From positions 124,001 through 188,000 of the forward strand of contig NZ_JBEYUH010000003.1 in the NCBI RefSeq assembly GCF_040643435.1: DNA of 64,000 bases, given 5' to 3'. Position 1 is the first letter of the stretch; every line of letters starts with the position of its first letter. Source of the stretch: Rhodococcus sp040643435. GTDB taxonomy: Bacteria; Actinomycetota; Actinomycetes; Mycobacteriales; Mycobacteriaceae. The position numbers and the translations under genes were made by a program. A model generated the notes under the pieces. That model saw only the letters and a program-made list of their open reading frames with translations, had not been told where the DNA came from and searched no databases. This document shows, piece by piece, positions 1-8,298 of the stretch.

Positions 1-31
1 TACCGACACGATGTCGACATCTTTGGTGACG

Positions 32-73
32 GTTACTACACCTCGTAGTAACACCAGGTGGAGCCAGTATTCT
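32..73 (+). promoter_or_regulatory. Palindromic operator and -10 box of the copper/peroxidase operon
   Basis: A perfect inverted repeat (GTTACTAC, 5-nt spacer, GTAGTAAC; 32-52) is followed by TATTCT at 68-73, seven bases before the GTG at 81. The layout suggests a promoter giving a leaderless transcript, with the operator lying over the -35 region. The TACTAC/GTAGTA half-sites resemble those recalled for mycobacterial BlaI/CopY-family repressors, but the spacer is one base longer than that consensus, so the regulator assignment is inference. Confidence 0.5.
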
Positions 74-80
74 GAACGTC

Positions 81-584
81 GTGGCCTCCGACGCGAAGAT
101 CCTGGCGCGCGTGCGCGCGATCTTCGTGTGCGCAATGTCGGTCACTCTGAGCATCGCCGCTCATGCCTTCGCCGGCGGTGCCGTGCCTCACCAGGACATC
201 GTGGTGCTTCTGCTCGGTGTCGCCGTGATCTCCGGCGTGCTCGCAGCGGAGACTCGCGTGCCGGTTCCGCTGCTGCTGGTGCTCGGCCAGGTCGTGGGCC
301 ATCTCGTGCTCGGACTCCACGACGGGCACCTGCACACCCCCGCCCTGGGGATGCTTCTCGCTCACCTCGGTGCGGTCGCCGTGGCCGCAGTCCTGGTGCA
401 GGGCGCCGAGACAGGATGCGGTGTCGCATTCGCAGCGCTGCGACGGCTGCTTCCCCGGCTGTACCGTGCATTGCCGGTCGCCGTCGCCGAGCCCGCCCCC
501 ACCGGTTACCGGCTGCGCATCGGCCCTGGCCTCCTGCTGGTCGGCGGTTCGGGTTGCCGCGCACCTCCCACCGTTCTCCGATAG
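81..584 (+). CDS. Small hydrophobic membrane protein, unknown function
   Basis: A 167-residue protein with about three hydrophobic segments (roughly residues 15-32, 40-75 and 85-110) and a C-terminal basic, Pro/Gly-rich tail. The GTG start lies seven bases after a TATTCT box, which suggests a leaderless message. The middle segment is histidine-rich (HLVLGLHDGHLHTP), which would suit a metal-related role. It is the first gene of a likely operon with the PCu(A)C copper chaperone and a DyP peroxidase. I do not recognise the family; copper handling is inferred only from the neighbours and the histidines. The minus-strand frames overlapping it look like shadows. Confidence 0.65.
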   Translation: MASDAKILARVRAIFVCAMSVTLSIAAHAFAGGAVPHQDIVVLLLGVAVISGVLAAETRVPVPLLLVLGQVVGHLVLGLHDGHLHTPALGMLLAHLGAVAVAAVLVQGAETGCGVAFAALRRLLPRLYRALPVAVAEPAPTGYRLRIGPGLLLVGGSGCRAPPTVLR

Positions 585-661
585 GCCCACCTATCGGTCG
601 CCGCTGTCGGCGACCGTTCGTTCCGCGTGCCGAAAGGGCACCGCGCCACCAACGGAGAATC

Positions 662-1246
662 ATGAAGAAAACCGTGCTCTACCCCGCAGCCGTCGCAACG
701 GCTCTCCTCGCGACCGTCACCGCCTGCGGATCCGATACGACGTCCGCAACCTCGGCGGACTCCGTCGTCGTCTCCGAGGCCTGGGTCAAGGCCTCCGACG
801 CCGGGATGACCGGTGGCTTCGCCGAGATCCGGAACACCGGCAGCAGCGAGGTCCACATCGTCGGTGCCTCCAGTCCCGCGTCCAAGACCACCGAACTGCA
901 CGAGATGGTCCCCGGAGGGGGCAGCTCGATGGTGATGCAGGAGATGGGTGACGGACTGGTGATCCCCGGGGACACCACCCACGTCCTCGCCCCTGGTCAG
1001 GATCACCTCATGCTCATGGACCTCGTCGTGCCCGTGCGACCCGGCAGCATGGTGAGCTTCACGCTCGAATTCGCGGACGGGTCGACCGAGGAGTTCACGG
1101 CTCAGGTCCGCGACTTCGCCGGCGCGCAGGAAGAGTACGTGCCGTCCGAAGCCGAAGCCGAAGCCGAAGCCGAAGCCGAAGCCGAAGCCGAAGCCGAAGC
1201 CGAAGCCGAAGCCGAAGCCGGAGCCGGAGCCGGACACGGTGGCTAG
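662..1246 (+). CDS. PCu(A)C-type periplasmic copper chaperone lipoprotein
   Basis: A 194-residue secreted copper chaperone. A lipobox ends at Cys22 (TVTAC), so the mature protein should be lipid-anchored outside the membrane. The copper-site pattern of the PCu(A)C family is visible: HEMVPGGGSSMVMQEM, then later HLMLM, supplying the His/Met ligands. Family members carry Cu(I) to cytochrome oxidase or other copper sites. The ATG at 662 is chosen because the signal peptide begins there and GGAG lies just upstream (acggagaatc); the open frame extending back to base 11 has no family resemblance. The C-terminus is an unusual run of 12 Glu-Ala pairs followed by a Gly-Ala/His/Gly tail. The stop overlaps the next start by 8 bases, implying translational coupling. 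Confidence 0.9.
   Translation: MKKTVLYPAAVATALLATVTACGSDTTSATSADSVVVSEAWVKASDAGMTGGFAEIRNTGSSEVHIVGASSPASKTTELHEMVPGGGSSMVMQEMGDGLVIPGDTTHVLAPGQDHLMLMDLVVPVRPGSMVSFTLEFADGSTEEFTAQVRDFAGAQEEYVPSEAEAEAEAEAEAEAEAEAEAEAEAGAGAGHGG
1148..1219 (+). repeat. Hexanucleotide microsatellite (gaagcc)x12 coding Glu-Ala
   Basis: Twelve perfect tandem copies of GAAGCC, then two GGAGCC variants, lie in frame near the 3' end of the copper chaperone gene. Because the unit is six bases, copy-number slippage would lengthen or shorten an acidic Glu-Ala tail without breaking the frame. Confidence 0.95.
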
Positions 1247-2414
1247 GTTCAGCCGACGAACCCTGCTCGGCGGCGGTGTCGCCGCGCTGGGCGCAGCCGG
1301 ACTGGGCGCGGTGGGTGGTGGCGCGGCGGTCGCGTCCCGTCCGCCCGAGCCGACGGGCTCGCAGACCGTGGAGATCCACGGGGTGCATCAAGCCGGCATC
1401 GACACCCCCGCGCAAGCGTTCGCCTCGTTCGTGGCACTGGATCTTGCCGAGGACATCGATCGCGCCGGTCTCGTCGGGATCATGCGGGTCTGGGCCGAGG
1501 ACGCCCGGCGCCTCACCACCGGAACGCCGGCGCTGGGTGACACCGAACCCGAACTCGCGGTGGATCCGGCGCGTCTGACGGTCACGGTCGGATACGGTCC
1601 CGCGGTGTTCGACGCCGCAGGGCTGACCGACCAGCGCCCGCCATGGCTGAAGCCGCTTCCGGCCTTCTCCGTCGACCGGCTCGAAGAACGGTGGTCCGGG
1701 GGAGACCTGCTGTTGCAGGTGTGCGCGGACGATCCTGTCACCGTCTCGCATGCGGTGCGTACCCTCACCAAGAGCGTGCGCTCGCTGGCGACGGTCCGCT
1801 GGGTCCAGCGGGGATTCCGGCACGCGGCCGGTACCAGGCCGGACGGAATGACGATGCGCAATCTCATGGGACAGGTCGACGGCACGGTCAACCCCACCCC
1901 GCACAGCCCGGACTTCGACCGGCAGGTCTGGAACCCGGGAGAGCCGTCGTGGATGGCCGGTGGAACGTCGCTGGTCCTTCGTCGTATCCGCATGGAACTC
2001 GACACGTGGGACGAACTCGATCGCCCCGCACGTGAACTCGCAGTCGGCCGCAGACTGTCGAACGGCGCTCCGCTGACCGGCTCGCAGGAGCACGACGACG
2101 CCGATTTCGAGGCCACGGATCGGTTCGGTATTCCCGTGATACCACCGGAATCTCACGTTGCGCGGGCTCGTCCCCGCACGGGCGACGAGCAGTTCCTGCG
2201 GCGTGGTTACAACTACGACGACCAGGACGGCGCCGGACTGTTGTTCGCCTCCTATCAAGTGGATGTGGATCGCCAGTTCGTTCCGGTGCAGCAGCGTCTC
2301 GCCGAGCACGACGCACTGAATCCATGGATCACTCCGGTCGGGTCGGCGGTCTTCCTCCTCCCGCCGGGATTCGGTCCGGACGGCTATCCCGGCGACACAC
2401 TGCTGGAGGTCTGA
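1239..2414 (+). CDS. Dyp-type heme peroxidase, Tat-exported (EfeB-like)
   Basis: A 391-residue dye-decolorising peroxidase. The N-terminus has a twin-arginine signal (SRRTLLGGG, Arg6-Arg7) followed by an Ala/Gly-rich hydrophobic stretch, so the folded, heme-loaded enzyme is likely exported by Tat. The family GxxDG motif is GQVDG at 211-215, with its catalytic aspartate, and the probable proximal heme ligand is His306 in PPESHVARA; the typical FLRRGYNY stretch follows. Length suits the EfeB/DyP class A group. The GTG start overlaps the PCu(A)C stop, so the two are probably translated together. The physiological substrate cannot be told; no EfeU or EfeO gene is adjacent, so iron uptake is not indicated here. 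Confidence 0.9.
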   Translation: MARFSRRTLLGGGVAALGAAGLGAVGGGAAVASRPPEPTGSQTVEIHGVHQAGIDTPAQAFASFVALDLAEDIDRAGLVGIMRVWAEDARRLTTGTPALGDTEPELAVDPARLTVTVGYGPAVFDAAGLTDQRPPWLKPLPAFSVDRLEERWSGGDLLLQVCADDPVTVSHAVRTLTKSVRSLATVRWVQRGFRHAAGTRPDGMTMRNLMGQVDGTVNPTPHSPDFDRQVWNPGEPSWMAGGTSLVLRRIRMELDTWDELDRPARELAVGRRLSNGAPLTGSQEHDDADFEATDRFGIPVIPPESHVARARPRTGDEQFLRRGYNYDDQDGAGLLFASYQVDVDRQFVPVQQRLAEHDALNPWITPVGSAVFLLPPGFGPDGYPGDTLLEV

Positions 2415-2457
2415 CGAAGGCCCGGACGTATCCGTGTGCGAGGTCTAGCCTCGAGGT

Positions 2458-3435
2458 GTGACCGAGATTACACAGATGCGTCAGGGCTTCGCATCGCTGC
2501 GGGAAGGCGGCCTGAACTGGGACGCCTTCCCGCTCCGGCTCTTCCTGAAGGGCAATGCGGGGTTCTGGAATCCGATGGACATCGACTTCTCCCGCGACCC
2601 CGAAGACTGGGATGCACTCAACCCGGAGCAGCGTCGCAGTTCGACCTATCTGGTCGCGCTGTTCGTCGCCGGTGAGGAAGCCGTAACGCAGGACATCCTC
2701 CCGTTCATGCGTGCAATGCAGGCCGAGGGCCGGCTGGGGGACGAGATGTACCTGACCCAGTTCTGCTTCGAGGAGGCCAAACACGTCGAGGTGTTCCGGC
2801 GCTGGATGGACACCGTGGGCCTCACCTCCGACCTGCACCCCTTCGTGGCGGAGAATCCCTACTATCGGCGGTTGTTCTACGAGGAACTACCGCGCAGCCT
2901 CCGAGTCCTCGACCACGATCCGTCCCCGGCGAATCAGGTCCGGGCCAGCGTCACCTACAACCATGTCCTCGAGGGCAGTCTGGCGCTGACGGGCTACTAC
3001 GTGTGGCAGAAGGTGTGCACCAAGTTCGGGATCCTGCCGGGCATGCAGGAACTCATCCGCCGGATCGGTTCCGACGAGCGTCGGCACATGGCATGGGGGA
3101 CCTTCACGTGCCGGCGGCACGTGGCCGCGGACGACTCGAACTGGGGCGTCGTGCTGCGCCGGATGGAGGAATTGCTTCCGCTCGCGACCGGAATGATCCA
3201 GTGGCAGAACGAACAGTTCGACGAACAGCCATACGGCCTCGACAACGACGAGTTCATCTCCTACGCCGCCGACCGGGCCCAAAGACGGCTCGGCGCAATC
3301 GAATCCGCCCGCGGGCGTCCGCTCGAGGAGATCGACCTCGATTTCGCCCCTGCCGTGCTCGAGGAGAGATTCGGAGACGAGGACGCAGCGGCACTCGCCG
3401 CGGTTCCTCCCGCTGACCACCCTCGGGCGGACTGA
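2458..3435 (+). CDS. R2-like ligand-binding oxidase (R2lox, Mn/Fe)
   Basis: A 325-residue ferritin-fold oxidase related to ribonucleotide reductase R2 (the Rv0233 group). All expected metal ligands are present: Glu73, Glu106, His109, Glu172, Glu207 and His210. The residues that form the characteristic Val-Tyr ether crosslink, Val76 and Tyr167, are also there, with spacing identical to the M. tuberculosis protein as I remember it (offset +5). This supports a two-electron oxidase with a Mn/Fe cofactor and a bound fatty acid rather than a true R2, and no nrdA-type subunit is nearby. The GTG start lies six bases after TAGCCT (2446-2451), a leaderless arrangement. It ends 4 bp before a convergent gene. 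Confidence 0.9.
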   Translation: MTEITQMRQGFASLREGGLNWDAFPLRLFLKGNAGFWNPMDIDFSRDPEDWDALNPEQRRSSTYLVALFVAGEEAVTQDILPFMRAMQAEGRLGDEMYLTQFCFEEAKHVEVFRRWMDTVGLTSDLHPFVAENPYYRRLFYEELPRSLRVLDHDPSPANQVRASVTYNHVLEGSLALTGYYVWQKVCTKFGILPGMQELIRRIGSDERRHMAWGTFTCRRHVAADDSNWGVVLRRMEELLPLATGMIQWQNEQFDEQPYGLDNDEFISYAADRAQRRLGAIESARGRPLEEIDLDFAPAVLEERFGDEDAAALAAVPPADHPRAD

Positions 3436-3439
3436 CGGA

Positions 3440-4546
3440 TCAGAGCAGCACGCCGAGAACGATCGCGATCAACACGATCACGACGACCGTCGCGACGACG
3501 ACCGTCCTCCTGTCTCCGCCGCTCCGGTCGCCCACTGCGTCGGTGGGGGGAGCGGGGACGGGCGCAGGCTCGGCAACGGCTTCGCGTTCCTCGACGACGT
3601 CCTCGGTCCCGAGCCGCTTCTCCTCGAGTTCGCGAAGACGCACGAGTCCGCCGGTGAGGACGTCGGTCGCGTCGTAGGAGGGCGGCAGCCCGATGCGCGC
3701 CTTGGGGGTCTCGCGTGCGGGAGTGAATCCGGCGGCGAGGATCGCCGCGCCGAGCGCCGCAGTCTGCTCCGGGCCTGGTCCCACGAGACTGCGCACCGTG
3801 AGTTTGGTGGCGAGACTGTTGGCGATCTCCTTGATGTGGGTGCGATCGCGTGCCACGAGGCCATCGCCCATGACGACCACGGCCTCGAGATTGCTCGGCA
3901 TCCAGCCGAACGATCCGAGTGCAGTGGCGAGTTGTGCTGCCGGTGAAGGAGACCCCTGGGCTGGTGTCCGATAGGCCTTGCCGGCGGGCACCCCCGAGCG
4001 CACGAGCGTGACGGTCGAGCCGCCGTCGTCGAGATGGAAGACTCCCACGAGTTGCCCTGGTGTCTCCGAGATCTCGGAGGCATACCAGGCGGCGGCAGCC
4101 TGGGCGTCCGACACGAGGTCGACGTGGCGCAGATCCGCATAGTCCAGCGCGGCTCGCAACGTGGCGACTGTGGAGGGATCCCAGTGTGACGGATAGGTCG
4201 CGGCGTAGCCGGGGTCGCTGTCCTTGTCCATACCGCCGAAGGTCGGCAAGGGATGGCATTCCCGCAGCAGACAGTGGATGGCGGTGGCCATCGCATCTTC
4301 GGCGCGATACGTACGGCCATCGCTGGCGGTGATCCCGGAGGCGTCGCCGACCCGCGTGAGGAAGCCCGCGATCGTCCGTGCTTCGTCCCCGTGCGCGACG
4401 GTGCCGAGCGAGGTGGTGCCGTCGTGATCGACGTGCAGAACCGTGTCACGTGCGAGTACGACGGGATCGGGAGTGCCGGGTTCGTTGGAAGCGATGACCG
4501 CCGTGGACACGACTCGCCCGATTCGGAGGCCGACACCGATGGCCAT
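3440..4546 (-). CDS. Membrane-anchored Hsp70-like (actin-fold) protein
   Basis: A 368-residue protein starting MAIGVGLRIGRVV, with a GGAAGGGAAG ribosome site in front of the ATG; the open frame upstream of this start is ignored. The body looks like a degenerate Hsp70/actin-fold ATPase: N-terminal GLRIGRVVST, GVFHLDDGGSTVTLV resembling a phosphate-binding loop, and a late EQTAALGAAILAAG adenosine-type motif. The C-terminus is a proline linker and one membrane helix (VVVIVLIAIVLGVLL), so the domain should face the cytoplasm. Similar proteins of unknown function (DUF7159/Hsp70-like) occur in mycobacteria and relatives. It is divergent from the lipase gene. Chaperone activity is not implied. Confidence 0.75.
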   Translation of the reverse strand: MAIGVGLRIGRVVSTAVIASNEPGTPDPVVLARDTVLHVDHDGTTSLGTVAHGDEARTIAGFLTRVGDASGITASDGRTYRAEDAMATAIHCLLRECHPLPTFGGMDKDSDPGYAATYPSHWDPSTVATLRAALDYADLRHVDLVSDAQAAAAWYASEISETPGQLVGVFHLDDGGSTVTLVRSGVPAGKAYRTPAQGSPSPAAQLATALGSFGWMPSNLEAVVVMGDGLVARDRTHIKEIANSLATKLTVRSLVGPGPEQTAALGAAILAAGFTPARETPKARIGLPPSYDATDVLTGGLVRLRELEEKRLGTEDVVEEREAVAEPAPVPAPPTDAVGDRSGGDRRTVVVATVVVIVLIAIVLGVLL

Positions 4547-4675
4547 GTCTTCCCTTCCTCGAGAGGCTGCTCGTCTTGCTGCCGAGGACCCGACTCGCTC
4601 CGGGTACGCCGGGCAAATGCGCCGGTTCCGGCGCGAAGAACGATTGTGGCAGACGGGAGGAAAAGTGCCGACCTT

Positions 4676-4689
4676 ACTTGCCGGTAAGT
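4676..4689. promoter_or_regulatory. Near-palindromic operator candidate upstream of the lipase gene
   Basis: ACTTGCCGGTAAGT is a 14-bp palindrome with one mismatched pair, lying between the divergent Hsp70-like and lipase genes. The TTACTNNCCGGTAAGT-like layout is common for TetR-family operators in actinobacterial lipid genes. No TetR gene is adjacent. Confidence 0.4.
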
Positions 4690-4752
4690 GCGTGTTACAG
4701 TGCGTACCGCCGTGACCAGGGACACACGGCGACACTGAGTGGTGGAGGCAAC

Positions 4753-6045
4753 ATGATAGTGCGTGCTCGGCAATGGGTGGCCGCAGCGGTGGTCACGACG
4801 GTCCTGGGGGGTGGTCTTCTAGGTTCGGCGGCGACAGCCGGAGCCGAGACGGACTTCTATCTCCCTCCGGAGCCGCTTCCGTCGGGTGCTCCGGGCGACA
4901 TCCTGCGCACGGCGCCGTCCGATCTGGCGCTGCGAGCACCGAGTGCCGATGGAGTCTTCCCCGGCCAGGGCACCAAACTGCTGTACCGCAGCAACGACGC
5001 GAACGGCGCACCCAATGCGGTGAGCGGCACCTACATCGAGCCGTCGACGCCGTGGAACGGCTCCGGCGACCGGCCGCTGGTCGCACTGGCCGTCGGGACG
5101 CACGGGCAGGGCGACCAGTGTGCACCGTCGAAGAACCTCGGTGCGCTCGTCCACTACAACCCGCCGCTCGACTTCTTCACCGAGTACGAGGTGCTGTCGA
5201 TCAACGCGCTGCTGCTGCGAGGCATCGCCGTGGTCGTCACCGATTACGACGGGCTCGGTACTCCCGGGCACCACACCTATGTCAACCGTGCAGCCGAAGC
5301 GCATGCCGTCCTCGACTCGGTCCGAGCGGCACTGAAGCTCGAGAACACCTCGGTGACGGAGAACAGCCCGGTCGGGTTGTTCGGTTATTCGCAGGGTGGT
5401 GGCGCTTCGGGTGCGGCGGCCGAGCTCGCCCCCGAGTACGCGCCCGAGCTGAACCTCGTCGGTGCATACGTCGGCGCTCCGCCTGCCGACCTGGTGGCGA
5501 CTCTGAAGCAGATCGACGGCACGCTTCTCACCGGCGCGATCGGGTACACGATCAACGGTCTGGGCGAGGCGTATCCGGAGTTGCGCGACGAGATCGACGC
5601 CGAGGTCAGCGACCGCGGCCGCGAGATGCTCGCCGCTGTGGCGAACCAGTGCGTTCCGGAGACCATCGCGAACTTCGCTTTCCAGCGGACCAGTGACTAC
5701 ACGCGCACCGGTGAACCCCTCGACGTCGTGCTCGGTCGTCTGCCCGGGGTTCAGAAGGTCTTGGAGGAACAGCGAATCGGCAAGCGTACTCCCGCTGTGC
5801 CCGTCCTGCTCCAGCACGGCACACAGGACGACACCGTCCCGTACGGTCAGGCTCGCGAGCTGGCGCTGAACTGGTGCGACCAGGACGCCACGGTGCAGTT
5901 CCTGCCCAACAACACGCCTCCCGTACTTCCCGGATTCATCATCAACCACGCGGTTCCGATGATCGCGGGTCTGCCCGAATCCGTCGCGTACATCGAAGCG
6001 CGACTGCGGGGTGAGCCGGCTCCGTCCAACTGCGGAAGCTTCTGA
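4753..6045 (+). CDS. Secreted lipase, LIP (PF03583) family
   Basis: A 430-residue secreted alpha/beta-hydrolase. The first ~31 residues form a Sec signal peptide ending near ATAGA. The catalytic triad can be read as Ser213 in GYSQGG, an Asp at 359/360 in HGTQDDTVP and His399 in INHAVPM. Order and spacing fit the secretory lipase family that hydrolyses triacylglycerols or esters outside the cell. The ATG at 4753 is chosen for its signal peptide and the GGTGGAGG ribosome site; the longer open frame back to 4576 adds a non-family basic stretch. A hairpin terminator follows at 6068. A near-palindrome at 4676 may bind a regulator. Confidence 0.88.
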   Translation: MIVRARQWVAAAVVTTVLGGGLLGSAATAGAETDFYLPPEPLPSGAPGDILRTAPSDLALRAPSADGVFPGQGTKLLYRSNDANGAPNAVSGTYIEPSTPWNGSGDRPLVALAVGTHGQGDQCAPSKNLGALVHYNPPLDFFTEYEVLSINALLLRGIAVVVTDYDGLGTPGHHTYVNRAAEAHAVLDSVRAALKLENTSVTENSPVGLFGYSQGGGASGAAAELAPEYAPELNLVGAYVGAPPADLVATLKQIDGTLLTGAIGYTINGLGEAYPELRDEIDAEVSDRGREMLAAVANQCVPETIANFAFQRTSDYTRTGEPLDVVLGRLPGVQKVLEEQRIGKRTPAVPVLLQHGTQDDTVPYGQARELALNWCDQDATVQFLPNNTPPVLPGFIINHAVPMIAGLPESVAYIEARLRGEPAPSNCGSF

Positions 6046-6067
6046 CCGCACCGCACATCACCGAAAG

Positions 6068-6104
6068 TCCGGCCCGCACTCCCTCTCCGGGGGTGCGGGC
6101 CGGA
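6068..6104. terminator. Bidirectional hairpin terminator
   Basis: A 12-bp perfect stem (TCCGGCCCGCAC with its complement) and a 13-nt loop lie between the convergent lipase and acyl-CoA dehydrogenase genes. There is no long T-tract on either side. Confidence 0.8.
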
Positions 6105-6115
6105 ACTGTATCGGG

Positions 6116-8071
6116 CTATACGGAGTGATGGGTGTCGATGACCCGGCGCGCTACGTTCGTCTCGGACGACGGGCCCGATTCCCAGTGGGCGATCCACGGG
6201 CCGGTGCCTTCGCTCGGGTCGAGGACCCCGCGCTCGAGCCACTCGTATCTGCCCCCGAGAACTCCGGTCGCGGTGCGCCGGTCCTCGGCATCGGTATTCG
6301 TCCACAGGGCCCCGAACAATCTCTCCACGCGCAGTCGTGACTGTCGGCAGAATGCGTCGGCCAATTCGAAAGCAGCGTCGGCTCCAGGATGTCCGTCCAC
6401 GCGCTGTCGTTCGGCGCGCACGCACACCGCTGTCGCGGCGAACAGTTCGGCTCCGATGTCGACGATCCTGCCGAGGAAGTTCTCCCGCTTCTCGAGTCCG
6501 CCCTGCCACCGGGCCATCCCGTAGAAGGTCGAGCGGGCGAGTTTGCGGGAACTGCGTTCGATGTACCGGAGATGCGTGGCAAGGGAGCCGAATTCGGCAT
6601 AGGTTCGTGGCAATCCGCCTTTGCCTGCGACAAGCTTGGGAAGCCACCGGGCATAGAAACCGCTCGCTCGTACTGCGGCCTGGGCCTTGGCCTTGCCCGT
6701 CGAGTCCGGATCGGCGAGTTCTCCGGCAGCGCGCAGGTGCGCGTCGACCGCCTCACGGGCGACGAGCAGACGCATGATCTCGCTCGATCCCTCGAAGATA
6801 CGGTTGATTCGCAGGTCGCGAACGAGTTGCTCTGCGGGGACCGCCCGTTCGCCCCGGGCGGCCAGTGACTCGGCGGTCTCGTATCCCCGGCCGCCGCGGA
6901 TCTGCACCAGTTCGTCGGCGATGAGACAACCCATCTCGCTCGACCACAATTTCGCCAGTGCGGCTTCGATGCGAATGTCGTTTCGCTGCTCGTCGTTCAT
7001 CTGCCCCGACAGCTCCACGACGGACTCGAGTGCGTAGGTCGTCGCTGCGATGAAGGAGATCTTCGCGGCGACGGCTTCGTGCTCACCGACCGGTTTGCCC
7101 CATTGGACGCGGACAGCCGACCATTCGCGGGCGATCTTCAGAGCCCACTTTCCGCCACCCGCACACATTGCGGGGATTGCGAGCCGACCGGCGTTGAGGG
7201 TCGTCAGCGCGATCTTCAGGCCGTCTCCCTCACGTCCGACCAGGTTCTCTCTCGGTACCCGGACCTTGTGCATCCGGGTCACGCCGTTCTCGATGCCACG
7301 CAGTCCCATGAAGGTGTTGCGGCGCTCGACGGTGATGCCGGGTGAATCCGCTTCCACGACGAACGCGGAGATCCCACCGCGGTGCCCGTCGCTCTTCGGC
7401 ACACGAGCCATGACGACGAGCAGTTCCGCGACCACACCGTTGGTCGTCCACAGCTTGACGCCGTCGAGTTCGTAGGCGTCCCCGCCCTCGACGGGTACGG
7501 CGGTGGAGGCGAGTCGGGCGGGGTCGGAACCGACGTCGGGTTCGGTGAGCAGGAAGGCGGAGATTGCTCCGCGTGCGCATCGCGGCAGGAATCGTTGCTT
7601 CTGCTCGGAGGTACCGGCGAGCTTCAGCGGTTCCGGTACTCCGATCGACTGGTGTGCCGACAGCAGTGCGCCGATACTGGGATGCACTCCGGCGACGACC
7701 GTGAGCGCCCGGTTGTAGGCGACCTGCGACAGACCGAGCCCGCCGTACTCCACCGGAATCTTCATCCCGAAACAGCCGAGTTCCGCCAGTCGGCGTATGT
7801 ACTCGTCGGGAATCTGCGCATCGCGCTCGATGCGCATGCAGTCCATCGATCGGCACGCTGCGCGCAGCCGCGCGAGAAACTCTTCGGTGCGGGCGTCCTC
7901 GTCGGGTGTGGGGCGCGGAAACGGGTGGACGAGGTCGAGAGTGAAGCGCCCCAGGAAGAGCCCCTTCGCAAAGGATGGCTTGTTCCATTCGGACTCGCGG
8001 GCCTGCTCGGCTACTTCCCGTGCTTGCCGCTCGGTGACCTGTGGGGTTCGGACATCGGCATCGTCTGCCAT
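6116..8071 (-). CDS. Acyl-CoA dehydrogenase (long/very-long-chain type FadE)
   Basis: A 651-residue flavoenzyme for the first step of fatty acid beta-oxidation. Recognisable parts are the N-terminal alpha domain (about 60-170), the FAD/substrate motifs TEPDVGSDPA and WTTNG, the arginine-rich RGIENGVTRMHKV segment, and the catalytic glutamate Glu427 in RIFEGSSEI. About 200 extra C-terminal residues match the longer very-long-chain class rather than the ~380-residue short/medium-chain enzymes. The ATG has GGAGG upstream. It is a single gene facing the lipase across a terminator; the neighbouring genes suggest fatty-acid use, but its chain length specificity cannot be read. Confidence 0.9.
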   Translation of the reverse strand: MADDADVRTPQVTERQAREVAEQARESEWNKPSFAKGLFLGRFTLDLVHPFPRPTPDEDARTEEFLARLRAACRSMDCMRIERDAQIPDEYIRRLAELGCFGMKIPVEYGGLGLSQVAYNRALTVVAGVHPSIGALLSAHQSIGVPEPLKLAGTSEQKQRFLPRCARGAISAFLLTEPDVGSDPARLASTAVPVEGGDAYELDGVKLWTTNGVVAELLVVMARVPKSDGHRGGISAFVVEADSPGITVERRNTFMGLRGIENGVTRMHKVRVPRENLVGREGDGLKIALTTLNAGRLAIPAMCAGGGKWALKIAREWSAVRVQWGKPVGEHEAVAAKISFIAATTYALESVVELSGQMNDEQRNDIRIEAALAKLWSSEMGCLIADELVQIRGGRGYETAESLAARGERAVPAEQLVRDLRINRIFEGSSEIMRLLVAREAVDAHLRAAGELADPDSTGKAKAQAAVRASGFYARWLPKLVAGKGGLPRTYAEFGSLATHLRYIERSSRKLARSTFYGMARWQGGLEKRENFLGRIVDIGAELFAATAVCVRAERQRVDGHPGADAAFELADAFCRQSRLRVERLFGALWTNTDAEDRRTATGVLGGRYEWLERGVLDPSEGTGPWIAHWESGPSSETNVARRVIDTHHSV

Positions 8072-8298
8072 GACTGCCTCCGGGTCGCGTGCCTACCGGT
8101 GAGTATGCACCCGGACGTGTCGGATATCACAAGATCCGAAATGTCGATCATGAAGCTGTCGAATGTGACCTGTATCACTGCATCGGGGGCATGTTCACGG
8201 GGTGCCGCTCCTCGGGAATGCGCCTACCCTCGAACTGTCACGATGACGTGCCCCGCCCCTCACCCGCCGATCCTTCGCCGGATCTATCGGAGGTGGCC

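Noticed and set aside
11..661. N-terminal 217 codons of the open frame that contains the PCu(A)C gene
   Set aside because: Arg/Ala/Gly-rich chance frame; the signal peptide and lipobox begin at the ATG at 662, and the frame is antisense-like to the membrane protein at 81.
1148..1219. Frameshifting phase-variation tract
   Set aside because: The repeat unit is six bases, so slippage keeps the frame; only tail length would vary.
3478..4773. A minus-strand frame overlapping the Hsp70-like gene
   Set aside because: Ser/Arg/Pro-rich shadow; the other frame has a membrane anchor, a ribosome site and a recognisable fold.
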